A DNA stretch of 39,915 bases from Paenibacillus sp. 598K (GTDB lineage: Bacteria; Bacillota; Bacilli; Paenibacillales; Paenibacillaceae): NCBI RefSeq assembly GCF_003851045.1, contig NZ_BFBX01000010.1, forward strand, positions 116,643 through 156,557, read 5' to 3'. Position numbers and translations under genes: made by a program. The notes below the pieces were generated by a model, which worked only from the letters and a program-made list of their open reading frames with translations, ran no database searches and was not told where the DNA came from. Below are positions 8,943 through 16,969 of the stretch, piece by piece; position 1 is the stretch's first letter; every line of letters starts with the position of its first letter.

Positions 8943-10556
8943 ATGAAAAAGAGATGGAAATGGCTCTCAAGCGCGCTTGCGCTCAGCGTCATCGCGACAT
9001 CGCTCGTCGCCTGCAGCGGCGGCAACAACACGAAGAAGGAGGAGGAGCAGCCGCTGCCGACGAACACATCGGACAAGGCGGAGACCAAAGAGGACCCGCT
9101 CGTGGTCAATATGCTGCTTATCGGGGATACGATCCTGCCCAAAGAAAACAATCCGATGCATCAGTGGCTGTTGGAACACAAAAATATCGACCTGCGCTTT
9201 TCCTTGGCGAACGGCGAGGTTTCCGACCAGATGAACATGCTGCTGGCGGGCGGAGAGCTCCCGGATGTCGTCCGTTACGTGACGAACGAGCTGAGCAATT
9301 CGATCGCTAACAAATGGGCCGACGCCGGACTCTCGATTCGTACCGATGAGCTATTGGCAAAGTATCCGAACCTGCTGAAGTATAGCGACTCCGATTATAA
9401 CGCTGCTGTATTCGCCAATAAAAAAGACGGCAGTATGAATGTGATCCCAAGCAATCCGGCGAGTCATCCGGACGTTGCGCAGAAGATTCTCGGCTTCTTT
9501 GTCAAGGAGGATTGGCTGAAGCAGGTAGGCATGGAGGCGCCCAAAACAACCGATGAATTATTCGAGGTGCTGATGGCCTTCAAGGAGCAAATCGCCAATG
9601 TCGACGGCAAGCCGATCATCCCGATGTCGCTGGACCACATGGGGCGCCAGAACTTCATGTACACCTGGACCAAAAATTGGTACGACCTCTCGGAGGATCA
9701 CAAAACGCTGTACTGGTGGTTCAACCATCCGAACATCGAGGAATATATGGTATTCATGAACAAGCTGTATGTGAACGGTCTGCTCGATCGCGAATTCCTG
9801 ACGCAGCAGCCGGATCAATATCAAGCCAAGCTCAGCTCGGGCCGCGTAGGTATCACCTTCCAGACCCATGTGCCGATGGATACGGCGAACGGCGTCCTGA
9901 AAGCGTCCGATCCGAACAGCCGTTATGTGCCTAACCCGCCGATCCGCCAGGAAGGGCTGCCGCTTCCGATCTACGCCTCGACCTCTTACGGCATGTTCGA
10001 AGGCATCGTGATTTCCAAGAAGTTTGCAGCGAACGAGCGCAATCTGGAGCGGTTTATGGAGTTCCTGGACTGGAATGCCACGAACGAAGGCTCTTTCTTC
10101 CTGAGTCATGGGGTAGATAGCGAGTATTATGTGAAAAATGCCGATGGCTTGTATGAGCCGAAGCCGGAGGTCAAGGCGGAGCTGGATAAGGGAGATGCCG
10201 TATTCGAGGCCAGCGAAGGGCTGAAATTCTACAATCTGCTGAAGTATCCTGTCCTTCCGAGCATGGAAGTGAAGGCGGGGACGGAGGAGTTCATCATGGG
10301 CGAGACGATCTGGGCGGAAGGCTATACGGTTGACGACAATCTGTTCAATCCCGCAGGCACGGGGCCGGAGTGGGATAAGCATTGGGGCAATCTGTGGCCC
10401 GAGATCGACAAGTGGCAGGCCAAGGCAATCTTTGCCAAAGACGAAGCGGAAGCGCGCAAGGTAACGCAAGAAATGCTCGCACACTTCGAAAAAATCGGCG
10501 CGCCCGAGGTGACCGAGGAGAAGCTGCGTTTGATCGAAGAATACCTGAACAAGTAA
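8943..10556 (+). CDS. Extracellular sugar-binding lipoprotein of the ABC importer, LipO type
   Basis: A 537-residue family 1 solute-binding protein. The N-terminus is basic then hydrophobic and ends in a lipobox SLVAC with the lipidated cysteine at residue 24. A Gly/Asn/Lys/Glu-rich linker (about 25-50) follows, then a two-lobed binding domain. The size and the partner permeases fit LipO-like proteins that capture complex oligosaccharides. It closes the GH38 operon, 43 bases after the YtcP-like gene, with an AAAGGGTGG ribosome site. The ligand is unknown; the neighbouring alpha-mannosidase suggests alpha-mannosides. Confidence 0.92.
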   Translation: MKKRWKWLSSALALSVIATSLVACSGGNNTKKEEEQPLPTNTSDKAETKEDPLVVNMLLIGDTILPKENNPMHQWLLEHKNIDLRFSLANGEVSDQMNMLLAGGELPDVVRYVTNELSNSIANKWADAGLSIRTDELLAKYPNLLKYSDSDYNAAVFANKKDGSMNVIPSNPASHPDVAQKILGFFVKEDWLKQVGMEAPKTTDELFEVLMAFKEQIANVDGKPIIPMSLDHMGRQNFMYTWTKNWYDLSEDHKTLYWWFNHPNIEEYMVFMNKLYVNGLLDREFLTQQPDQYQAKLSSGRVGITFQTHVPMDTANGVLKASDPNSRYVPNPPIRQEGLPLPIYASTSYGMFEGIVISKKFAANERNLERFMEFLDWNATNEGSFFLSHGVDSEYYVKNADGLYEPKPEVKAELDKGDAVFEASEGLKFYNLLKYPVLPSMEVKAGTEEFIMGETIWAEGYTVDDNLFNPAGTGPEWDKHWGNLWPEIDKWQAKAIFAKDEAEARKVTQEMLAHFEKIGAPEVTEEKLRLIEEYLNK

Positions 10557-10598
10557 AAACTGAATCGACGGTAGCAGACACGCCCTGGCCAGAAGCCG

Positions 10599-10630
10599 AC
10601 CGGACGATCACGTATGTCTGATCGTCCGGT
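10599..10630. terminator. Shared hairpin between convergent binding-protein and sensor-kinase genes
   Basis: A perfect 12-bp stem (10599-10610 and 10619-10630, 8-nt loop) separates two convergent genes. U-tracts are poor on both sides. The last codons and the TGA (10608-10610, minus strand) of the sensor kinase lie inside the stem and loop. It is a plausible bidirectional terminator, moderate confidence because of the weak T runs. Confidence 0.55.
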
Positions 10631-12413
10631 TGTTGGCGTGCTCGTCGAGGACGGGGATGCGGATGACGACTCGGGTGCCCTTGCCCAGCTCGCTGTACAA
10701 GCGGACGCCGTAGGCGTGTCCGTATTGCAACTGAATTTTCTCATGGACATTATGGATACCGTAGCCCCCGTGGCTCACATATTGATGGTGGGCAGGGAGG
10801 GTCATGCCGACGCCGTCATCCTCCACCTCGAATACGATGCAGGACGCCTCCGCGGAGAGGTAGCCCTTCAGGACGATACGGGTTGCGCCTTCCTTCTGTT
10901 CGGCGCCGTGCAGGATGGCGTTTTCCACGAACGGCTGCAGGATCAGCTTAAGCGTCGGGTAAGAGAGGATGCGATCCTCTACGTCCAGGTCGAAGCTGAT
11001 CTTGTCCTCCAGTCGGACCTTCTGGATCCCGACATAGGCCTGGACATGGCGGATTTCTTCGCTGATCCGCAGATGAGGCTTGCCCGAATTGAGCGAGAGG
11101 CGGTAAAAGGTCGCCAGGTTGTTCACCATCTTTATTATCTTCCCGGATTCGCGATCGGCGGCCATCCAGTTGATCGTCGCCAGCGTATTGTACAGAAAAT
11201 GCGGGTTAATCTGGGCTTGCAACGATTTGATCTCCGATTCCTTTTGCAATTGCTGGCTCGTCCGCAGCTGCTCGATCAGCTCACGTATTCGTTTGATCAT
11301 CCGATTGTAGTTGCGAATCAACAGACCGATCTCGTCTCGCCCGTCGACCGAAGGTCCCAGCTCCAGCGCCAGATCCTCCTGGCTCTCCATATGCTTGGCC
11401 AGCAGCGAGATCCGGCGCGTGAGAACGCTGGAGATCGCCAGGGTGAGCAGGATGCTGATCGCAATACAGACGAGCAGGATGAGGATGGTAAACTGCCGCA
11501 TCGACTGCGCGCTGAGCATGAGGGCATTCATCGGCACCTCGAGCACATATCGCCAGCCGGAGGAAGCGTTGGTCTGGTACAAGACCAGCTTCCGGTCGTG
11601 CTTCGTCAGCCATCCCCCGGCATCCGCAGCCTCCGGCTGGAGGATGGAGGCGAGGGAGGCGCTGGGCTTCTGCTCGGGATGGCTGAGGAATTGGGTCTGC
11701 CCCTCGTCGCTCATAATGTAGAACAGCTCTCCGGGCGAGTGCTCGCTGAACATCTGGTTCTCGAAGATGTCTCGGGTCTTCAACTGCATCTCGACGATCC
11801 CGACGAGCTGATCGTGATTGTACATGATCGGCTTGAGGATCGAGATGAGCGACCGGCTGTCATCGACCGTCCACATCGTAGCGTTCGACAGCGCGATCAG
11901 GCTCGCCAGATTATCCTCGTCCAGATCGGCGAAGTACTTGTCGTACCATGCTTGTCCCGTAGCATAGGACATATCGATAATCGTATGCTCGGCATCGGAG
12001 ACGCTTGGCTTGTCTGGAAACGTGCCGATATCTGGAATAGTCATATTGTTTTTGTAGATGATGATGTTTTTTACCGCCGGATAGCGAGATTCCAGCTCGA
12101 AAATCGAGCGCAGATTATCCAGATATTGATAGGAGTAATCGGCAGGCGAAGAGTAACGCGTATTCAGAGCGGCGACAAACCTCGGATTGGTAATGTAGGC
12201 GTGAAGCAGCTCCTGATGCGTATTCATCTTGTAATCGATATTCATGACGACCTGATTGAGCGTCTGACTGTAGGACTTGCTCGATTGATTATAAATGTAG
12301 GTCTGGATCTTGTGATAGGTCAGCAGTCCGACCAGACTGACCGCGAAGATCATCAGACTGCCGTAGCAGATAAGCAGCTTGTTGCGCAGCTTGATATTGT
12401 TAATCCTGTTCAT
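10608..12413 (-). CDS. YesM-type sensor histidine kinase
   Basis: A 601-residue membrane kinase. It has a transmembrane helix near residues 11-31, a large extracellular sensor of about 260 residues, a second helix near 300, a HAMP linker, then the His_kinase block LQAQINPHFLYNTLATINW with the phospho-acceptor H405. The C-terminal ATPase domain has N- and G-box motifs (FVENAILHG, DDGVGM, HGGYGIHNV). This is the YesM/LytS class that pairs with AraC-type regulators to sense extracellular saccharides. The ATG at 12413 is chosen because it gives the typical start MNRINNIKLRNKLL, has GGAG upstream and overlaps the end of the regulator gene by 14 bases, implying translational coupling. A longer reading frame upstream is rejected. 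Its likely targets are the paired boxes at 4073-4198. Confidence 0.92.
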   Translation of the reverse strand: MNRINNIKLRNKLLICYGSLMIFAVSLVGLLTYHKIQTYIYNQSSKSYSQTLNQVVMNIDYKMNTHQELLHAYITNPRFVAALNTRYSSPADYSYQYLDNLRSIFELESRYPAVKNIIIYKNNMTIPDIGTFPDKPSVSDAEHTIIDMSYATGQAWYDKYFADLDEDNLASLIALSNATMWTVDDSRSLISILKPIMYNHDQLVGIVEMQLKTRDIFENQMFSEHSPGELFYIMSDEGQTQFLSHPEQKPSASLASILQPEAADAGGWLTKHDRKLVLYQTNASSGWRYVLEVPMNALMLSAQSMRQFTILILLVCIAISILLTLAISSVLTRRISLLAKHMESQEDLALELGPSVDGRDEIGLLIRNYNRMIKRIRELIEQLRTSQQLQKESEIKSLQAQINPHFLYNTLATINWMAADRESGKIIKMVNNLATFYRLSLNSGKPHLRISEEIRHVQAYVGIQKVRLEDKISFDLDVEDRILSYPTLKLILQPFVENAILHGAEQKEGATRIVLKGYLSAEASCIVFEVEDDGVGMTLPAHHQYVSHGGYGIHNVHEKIQLQYGHAYGVRLYSELGKGTRVVIRIPVLDEHANNRTIRHT

Positions 12414-14043
12414 CGGCGCGCGCTCCATTGTTTTGAGGCTTCGAGCCTTGGTCCCGGTACTCCTTGGGGCTGATGCCGTACATATTTTTGAAGACGACGC
12501 TAAAGTAAGAGGTGCTGTTATACCCGGTCTGCTCGGCCACCTCGTAGATGCGCACCGATTCATCCTTGAGCAGCTGGATCGCTCGCTTCATCCGTATCCG
12601 GGTGAGATAATCGATGATGCTCTCGCCGATATGGGCCTTGAACAGGTTGGAGATATAATTGGGCGTCAGATGAATCCGCTTCGCGAGCTCGTCGATGGTG
12701 ATCGGCTCGGCATAATGCGTCTCCAGCAAATGAACGATTTTTTCGATCACGGCCCCGTTTTTCCGCGTACGCTTGGCGCTGAGGCGCTGGCAGACGGCGA
12801 GCGTAGTCTCCCGCAGCCACGCATGGAAGTCCGGCAGCGTATCGCATGCATCCATACGCTTCCATAGGTCATGCTCTTCGCCGAACACCGCTTCTTTTTT
12901 TTCGTTGGCGTCCTGCAGCATGAGGATGAGGCTGCTTATCGTACGGTAGCAGAATGTCCGGATGAAGGGCTTGGCGTCGGCAGACATCCGAACGAATTCC
13001 TCGAAGATGGCTCTTACGGCCTGCTCCGCCAGCTCGCTATTGCCGACCTCTACGGCCTGGATCATCTGCTCGTAACAAGCGTCAAGGTTGGCCGCTACAG
13101 GCTGCTCCGTCTCGATGTCCCGATAATAGATCGTTTTCCCTCGGCCCAGGTGGAATTTTTGTCTTGCTGCCGCCTCAGCCTCCTTGTATGCTTCGTGCAT
13201 CTGATCGAGCCGCGATCTGCGGTTGGCGACCCCGATCGTCAAGCGATCGCGGTACGGCAGCTGCAACGTCTCCCGCACCTCGCGGATGACCTCGGCCACC
13301 CTGGACGAGGGCTGCGAATCGGAGGCGTAGAGCAGGATGACGTATTCATCCTGCTTGCTCTGGAAGGCTTGTCCTTGGCCGCATCCGATCACAGGCAAGC
13401 GCGCGAGCTGGGCGTACAGCTGCATATAAGCGAGCTCTGTCCGGGCGTCGCTCCGGGGAGGATCCTGAGGCACATCGACCTGCAGCAGCAGCAGATCATA
13501 GCCATGTGCAGGCACCGGAAGCGAGAGCGCAGCCATCCGATAGCGGATCGTCTCTTCGTCCCGCAGGAAGCCGTGCAGCATATGCTGGAACAGCTTCTCG
13601 GCGAGCAACGGCTGGCTCTCCTGGAGCTGCTCCTGCAAGGAGACGAATGTCTGCTGCATGTGCCGCTCTTGCAGCATCGCGGCATGGAGCTGATCCAGCT
13701 CTTGCTCGAGCTGATCCATCATGATCGGCTTCAGCAGATATGCATACGCTTTCAACTCGATGGCGGTTCGGGCATATTCGAAGTCATTGTAGCCGCTGAT
13801 GATGAGGATTTTGACCTGCGGGTTGACGTGTCGGGCCCGCTCGGCCAGCTCCAGGCCATTCATCTTGGGCATCTTGATATCGGTGATGAGCAGATCGATG
13901 CCGCTGCGCTCCATCAGCTCCAGTGCCTGCAAGCCATCCTCCGCCAAGCCTGCCACCTGCATCCCGTAGGCCTCCCAGTCCACATGCCTGGCGATGCCTT
14001 CGCGTTGGATCCGTTCGTCGTCTGCGATAATCACATTCAGCAA
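12400..14043 (-). CDS. YesN-type response regulator with AraC DNA-binding domain
   Basis: A 547-residue regulator. The N-terminal receiver has acidic residues D8-D9, the phospho-acceptor D55 (LLITDIKMPKMNG) and a conserved lysine in YLLKPI. A long linker/GGDEF-like middle region follows, and the C-terminus carries two AraC helix-turn-helix motifs (IDELAKRIHLTPNYISNLFK and IYEVAEQTGYNSTSYFSVVF). The start is TTG at 14043, with a GGGGGGAG ribosome site six bases upstream; the protein then begins MLNVIIADDE as the family usually does. It is encoded just before the sensor kinase. It probably activates the GH38/ABC operon and the GxGYxYP-family gene by binding repeated TGTGTAGRAT boxes, and one box pair upstream of its own gene suggests autoregulation (inference). 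Confidence 0.92.
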   Translation of the reverse strand: MLNVIIADDERIQREGIARHVDWEAYGMQVAGLAEDGLQALELMERSGIDLLITDIKMPKMNGLELAERARHVNPQVKILIISGYNDFEYARTAIELKAYAYLLKPIMMDQLEQELDQLHAAMLQERHMQQTFVSLQEQLQESQPLLAEKLFQHMLHGFLRDEETIRYRMAALSLPVPAHGYDLLLLQVDVPQDPPRSDARTELAYMQLYAQLARLPVIGCGQGQAFQSKQDEYVILLYASDSQPSSRVAEVIREVRETLQLPYRDRLTIGVANRRSRLDQMHEAYKEAEAAARQKFHLGRGKTIYYRDIETEQPVAANLDACYEQMIQAVEVGNSELAEQAVRAIFEEFVRMSADAKPFIRTFCYRTISSLILMLQDANEKKEAVFGEEHDLWKRMDACDTLPDFHAWLRETTLAVCQRLSAKRTRKNGAVIEKIVHLLETHYAEPITIDELAKRIHLTPNYISNLFKAHIGESIIDYLTRIRMKRAIQLLKDESVRIYEVAEQTGYNSTSYFSVVFKNMYGISPKEYRDQGSKPQNNGARADEQD

Positions 14044-14155
14044 TGTTAGCTCCCCCCGTCTGACTGTAGCTGTTATGCTCTCTAAGTCTTACTATACATG
14101 GCGGGACGGCTGCTATATAGAGCGGTTTAGGCGAGCAGACGCAATTTATTGCAAT

Positions 14156-14186
14156 TTTGTAGAATAGTGAAGAGATTGTGTAGGAT
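14156..14186 (+). promoter_or_regulatory. Third pair of 21-bp-spaced boxes upstream of the YesN/YesM operon
   Basis: TTTGTAGAAT (14156-14165) and TGTGTAGGAT (14177-14186) repeat the operator seen at 4073-4103 and 4168-4198 with the same 21-bp period. The boxes lie 113 bp before the regulator start, pointing away from it. No -10 sits at the 30-bp distance seen in the other two cases, so the role (autoregulation in reverse orientation, or the MOSC gene) is open. The rest of 14044-14387 holds only promoter-like sequence. Confidence 0.5.
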
Positions 14187-14295
14187 TGTGAAAGATCAAG
14201 GGAGGGGGCTGCCTGGAGCGAGGTCGTTTTCTATTTGATGGCGAAAGGAGCGTGATAATCAATTTTGGACTGTTCAGTATATAGATTTTTGGAGC

Positions 14296-14324
14296 TATAT
14301 TCCCCGTCCATTTCTTGCTATACT
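14296..14324 (+). promoter_or_regulatory. Extended -10 promoter for the MOSC gene
   Basis: TGCTATACT (14316-14324) is an extended -10 element with a TATACT hexamer. The matching -35 17 bp upstream (TATATT, 14296-14301) is weak, as is usual for extended -10 promoters. It lies about 65 bases before the MOSC start codon. Confidence 0.4.
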
Positions 14325-14387
14325 GCTGTCTAATGGGTTAGCTTTTTACCCGCACAGCAGAGGAGAGATTAGGGAAGGGGGATTCCG

Positions 14388-15071
14388 ATGGGAGCGATTG
14401 CGATGCGCTCGTTGAATGTAGGGATGCCGCGCGTCGTCCCGTTTCAGCGCAAGGACGTAAACACAGGGATATTCAAGGATCCGACCGAGGCGTCGTTATT
14501 TTTATCGTATACCAACCTGGATGGCGACGGACAAGGGGATCTGGTGCATCACGGGGGCAGGGAAAAGGCGGTCTGCGTCTATCCTTACGAGCATTACCCT
14601 TTCTGGGAGGAGGCGCTGGGGCGCCAATTGAGCTATGGAGCCTTGGGCGAGAATGTAACGACCCAAGGCCTGTTGGAGACGGAGGTGTGTATCGGCGATA
14701 CGTTCAGGCTGGGCGAGGCGATCGTCGAGGTGAGTCAACCGAGGCAGCCTTGCTACAAGCTGACGCTGCGATACGGCGTGCCGGAGATGGTGCTAAAGGT
14801 GCAGCAGACCGGCTACACAGGCTTTTATTTCCGGGTGCTGCAGGAAGGACTCGTCTCCAGAGACGCAGGCATCTCCCTGCTGGAGCGGCATCAAACGGGC
14901 ATCACGATCGCCTATGCCAACCGGATGATGCATCAGGACAAAGACGATCTCGAGGGCGCCCGTCGCATCCTCGCCGTCGCCGAGCTGTCCGACAATTGGC
15001 GTCGAACCTTCATGAAGCGGCTGGCCGGGAGCGAGCCCGATACAAGGGAGAGGCTGACCGGGCAGACGTAG
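14388..15071 (+). CDS. MOSC-domain protein, YiiM-like
   Basis: A 227-residue soluble protein of the MOSC family (C-terminal domain of Moco sulfurases). The conserved blocks are GDxxxxxxHHGG-like (GQGDLVHHGGREKAVCVYP), the GALGENVTT motif and VSQPRQPCYKL with the conserved cysteine, followed by a YiiM-type C-terminal tail (SDNWRRTFMKR). YiiM-like proteins are linked to molybdenum-dependent detoxification of N-hydroxylated bases; that role here is inferred from the family only. The ATG at 14388 is preceded by AAGGGGGATT at good spacing; an in-frame ATG five codons later is possible. The stop codon lies inside the first unit of a 19-bp tandem repeat. The gene converges with msrAB. Confidence 0.85.
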   Translation: MGAIAMRSLNVGMPRVVPFQRKDVNTGIFKDPTEASLFLSYTNLDGDGQGDLVHHGGREKAVCVYPYEHYPFWEEALGRQLSYGALGENVTTQGLLETEVCIGDTFRLGEAIVEVSQPRQPCYKLTLRYGVPEMVLKVQQTGYTGFYFRVLQEGLVSRDAGISLLERHQTGITIAYANRMMHQDKDDLEGARRILAVAELSDNWRRTFMKRLAGSEPDTRERLTGQT

Positions 15072-15137
15072 CCGAGGCGTGCAGACGTAGCTGGGGCTTG
15101 CAGACATAGCCCGAGCGTCCAGACGCAGGCTTGAGCC
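15062..15137. repeat. Four tandem copies of a 19-bp repeat
   Basis: Units start at 15062, 15081, 15100 and 15119, each exactly 19 bp. They share the core (G/C)CAGAC(G/A)(T/C)AG; the first two begin with the same ten bases, the last is the most diverged. The array begins inside the MOSC stop codon and stops four bases short of the msrAB stop codon, filling the whole convergent spacer. No terminator hairpin is visible here. Confidence 0.75.
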
Positions 15138-15140
15138 CCG

Positions 15141-16232
15141 CTACTGCGAGTCGATCAAGGACGTCAGAAAGCCGTAGCCTGCCTCCTCCATCTTATCGAG
15201 CGGCACGAAGCGAATCGAGGCGCTGTTGATGCAGTAGCGTTGACCGCCGCGATCCTCGGGACCATCATTGAATACGTGGCCGAGATGGATGTCGCCTGCC
15301 CGGCTGCGCACCTCGGTGCGCACCATCCCGAAGCTGGTATCCTCATGATAGGTGACGACCTCCGGTACGATCGACTTGGTGAAGCTCGGCCAGCCGCAGC
15401 CGGAGTCGTACTTGTCTACGCTGGTGAACAACGGCTCTCCCGTTGCGACATCGACATAGAGACCAGGGTCGTACGTATCCCAGTATTCGTTGCTGAATGC
15501 GCGCTCGGTATCGTTGTTGACGGCGACTGCATACTGGATGTCAGTCAGACGCTCCTGCAGCTGTTCATCGGTCGGGCGAGGATAGAGCGCCGCGTCGATC
15601 ATCAGCTCTTGCCCGTCCAGCACGCTCAGATCGATGTGGCAGTAGCCGTTCGGGTTTTTCTCCAGGTAGTCCTGGTGATATTCCTCCGCCAAGTAATAGT
15701 TTTGCAAGGGCAGCACTTCGGTGACGATGGGCTGCTCGTATTTCTCTTGCTCCCGGGCTACGACCTGCTCGATGATCGCCGCCTCCTCAGGCGAGGTATA
15801 GTAGATGCCCGAGCGATACTGGATGCCTCGATCGTTGCCTTGCTGGTTCACGCTGGTCGGATCGACCACACGGAAAAAATAATCCAGCAGCGTCTGCAGC
15901 GTCACTTGCTGCGGATCATAGCTCACATGAACAGTCTCCGCAAACCCGCGATCCCCGCGAATGACCTCCTCGTAGGTCGGGTCTTCTCCTTCGCCGTTGG
16001 CATACCCCGAGGTCACATCGTGCACGCCTTGTATCCGGGACATATACGCTTCCACACCCCAGAAGCAGCCACCTGCCAGGTACAGGTCACGAAGCTCCGC
16101 CGGGGCGCTGTTCGCTACTTTGACGGGAGGAGGCGAGGCTTGGGTCGTAGGATCTCCGCTCATGCCACCGCCGCAGGCCGACACGAGGATAGCGAGAGCC
16201 AACAAGCATACAACAGATACGGTCGCTTTCAA
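15141..16232 (-). CDS. msrAB: Lipoprotein peptide-methionine sulfoxide reductase, MsrA-MsrB fusion
   Basis: A 363-residue bifunctional enzyme that reduces S- and R-methionine sulfoxides in proteins. A lipobox LVSAC (lipidated C20) and a Ser/Pro linker show that it is exported and anchored outside the membrane. The MsrA domain carries the catalytic motif GGCFWG (C56) and a downstream CHIDL cysteine. The MsrB domain follows ([25 protein letters not shown] with catalytic C334). The start is TTG at 16232, with GGAAGGAG upstream. It is last in a row with a thioredoxin-like lipoprotein (25 bases upstream), the expected electron donor. The same strand upstream encodes a two-component system and a methionine-rich secreted protein, a likely substrate. 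Orientation and spacing support one operon. Confidence 0.93.
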   Translation of the reverse strand: MKATVSVVCLLALAILVSACGGGMSGDPTTQASPPPVKVANSAPAELRDLYLAGGCFWGVEAYMSRIQGVHDVTSGYANGEGEDPTYEEVIRGDRGFAETVHVSYDPQQVTLQTLLDYFFRVVDPTSVNQQGNDRGIQYRSGIYYTSPEEAAIIEQVVAREQEKYEQPIVTEVLPLQNYYLAEEYHQDYLEKNPNGYCHIDLSVLDGQELMIDAALYPRPTDEQLQERLTDIQYAVAVNNDTERAFSNEYWDTYDPGLYVDVATGEPLFTSVDKYDSGCGWPSFTKSIVPEVVTYHEDTSFGMVRTEVRSRAGDIHLGHVFNDGPEDRGGQRYCINSASIRFVPLDKMEEAGYGFLTSLIDSQ

Positions 16233-16257
16233 GACGTATTCTCCTTCCTTAGGGCGC

Positions 16258-16806
16258 CTAGGCGATTTTGTCTAGCGTTTCGATGATTTGCTCGTTGGAG
16301 GCATGGCCAGGCAGCGCTTTGACCAGGATGCCGTCAGAGCCGATATAATAGGACGTCGGATAGGCGCGGATCTGGAATTGCTTGGCCCATACGCCATCTT
16401 CATCGAGGAGTACGGTCAAGTTGTCGTAAGGCTGTCTGTTGAACCATTGGGCGAACGCCGCCGCAGATTTCTCGCCCTTGTAGTTCGGAGCGACGATGGT
16501 GATCACCTGGAAATCGTGGTCCTCGCCAGCCAGCGTGTTCAGCTCCTCCAGACCGGCGAGACAGATGGAGCACCAGGAGGCCCAATATTTCACATAGACC
16601 TTCTTGCCCTCGAAATCCGCCAGCTGCACGGAGTCGCCCTTCAGATCCGTCAGCGCAAATGCTGGCGCAGCGTCTCCCTTGTTCATGGAAGCAGGCGTGC
16701 TCCCATCCGGCGGCGGAGCGTCTTGTCTAGCGCCGCAGGCGGTCAGGATGGACAGCACGCCGCCGATAACGAGTAGATAACTCATCCATTTCCGCATACG
16801 CTTCAT
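16258..16806 (-). CDS. Thioredoxin-like lipoprotein (TlpA/ResA type)
   Basis: A 182-residue exported thiol-disulfide protein. The lipobox LTAC gives lipidated C24. A thioredoxin fold follows with the active-site motif WASWCSIC (C79 and C82) and the cis-proline region AYPTSYYI. It probably passes electrons to the adjacent MsrAB, as Etrx-type lipoproteins do for extracellular MsrAB in streptococci (established for that system, inferred here). Such proteins need a membrane electron donor of the CcdA type; only a 3' scrap of ccdA is left directly upstream, so an intact donor must be elsewhere. The ATG has an AGGGGGT ribosome site. Confidence 0.9.
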   Translation of the reverse strand: MKRMRKWMSYLLVIGGVLSILTACGARQDAPPPDGSTPASMNKGDAAPAFALTDLKGDSVQLADFEGKKVYVKYWASWCSICLAGLEELNTLAGEDHDFQVITIVAPNYKGEKSAAAFAQWFNRQPYDNLTVLLDEDGVWAKQFQIRAYPTSYYIGSDGILVKALPGHASNEQIIETLDKIA

Positions 16807-16823
16807 GTTGGATACCCCCTAGA

Positions 16824-16940
16824 TTATTGTAGCCATGCGACAAGGTTGTTGAGCTGATCGGTCATCAGCAGGATGCCCATGACGATCAGCATGCAGCCGG
16901 ATACCATCTTGATGAGAGGCTTCCCATCAATGCTGTCACC
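16824..16940 (-). pseudogene. 3' remnant of a ccdA-type cytochrome c biogenesis/thiol electron transporter gene
   Basis: Read on the minus strand, 16925-16824 encodes 33 residues and a TAA: GKPLIKMVSGCMLIVMGI, then LLMTDQLNNLVAWLQ. This resembles the last transmembrane helix and tail of CcdA proteins (SG..LI.MG.LL.T.QL pattern). There is no start codon with a ribosome site, and about 200 N-terminal residues are missing. The frame reads open upstream only to the stop codon region of the histidine kinase gene. The fragment lies just before the thioredoxin-like gene, where an intact ccdA would be expected. An internal deletion is inferred; the call rests on a short match made from memory of the family. 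Confidence 0.55.
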
Positions 16941-16969
16941 ACCTGAATGCAAGGGATATAACGTTCTGT

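Noticed and set aside
10614..12473. Plus-strand open frame of 619 codons opposite the YesM-type kinase
   Set aside because: The minus strand carries all kinase motifs in order. The plus frame starts inside the shared hairpin, lacks a ribosome site and resembles no family.
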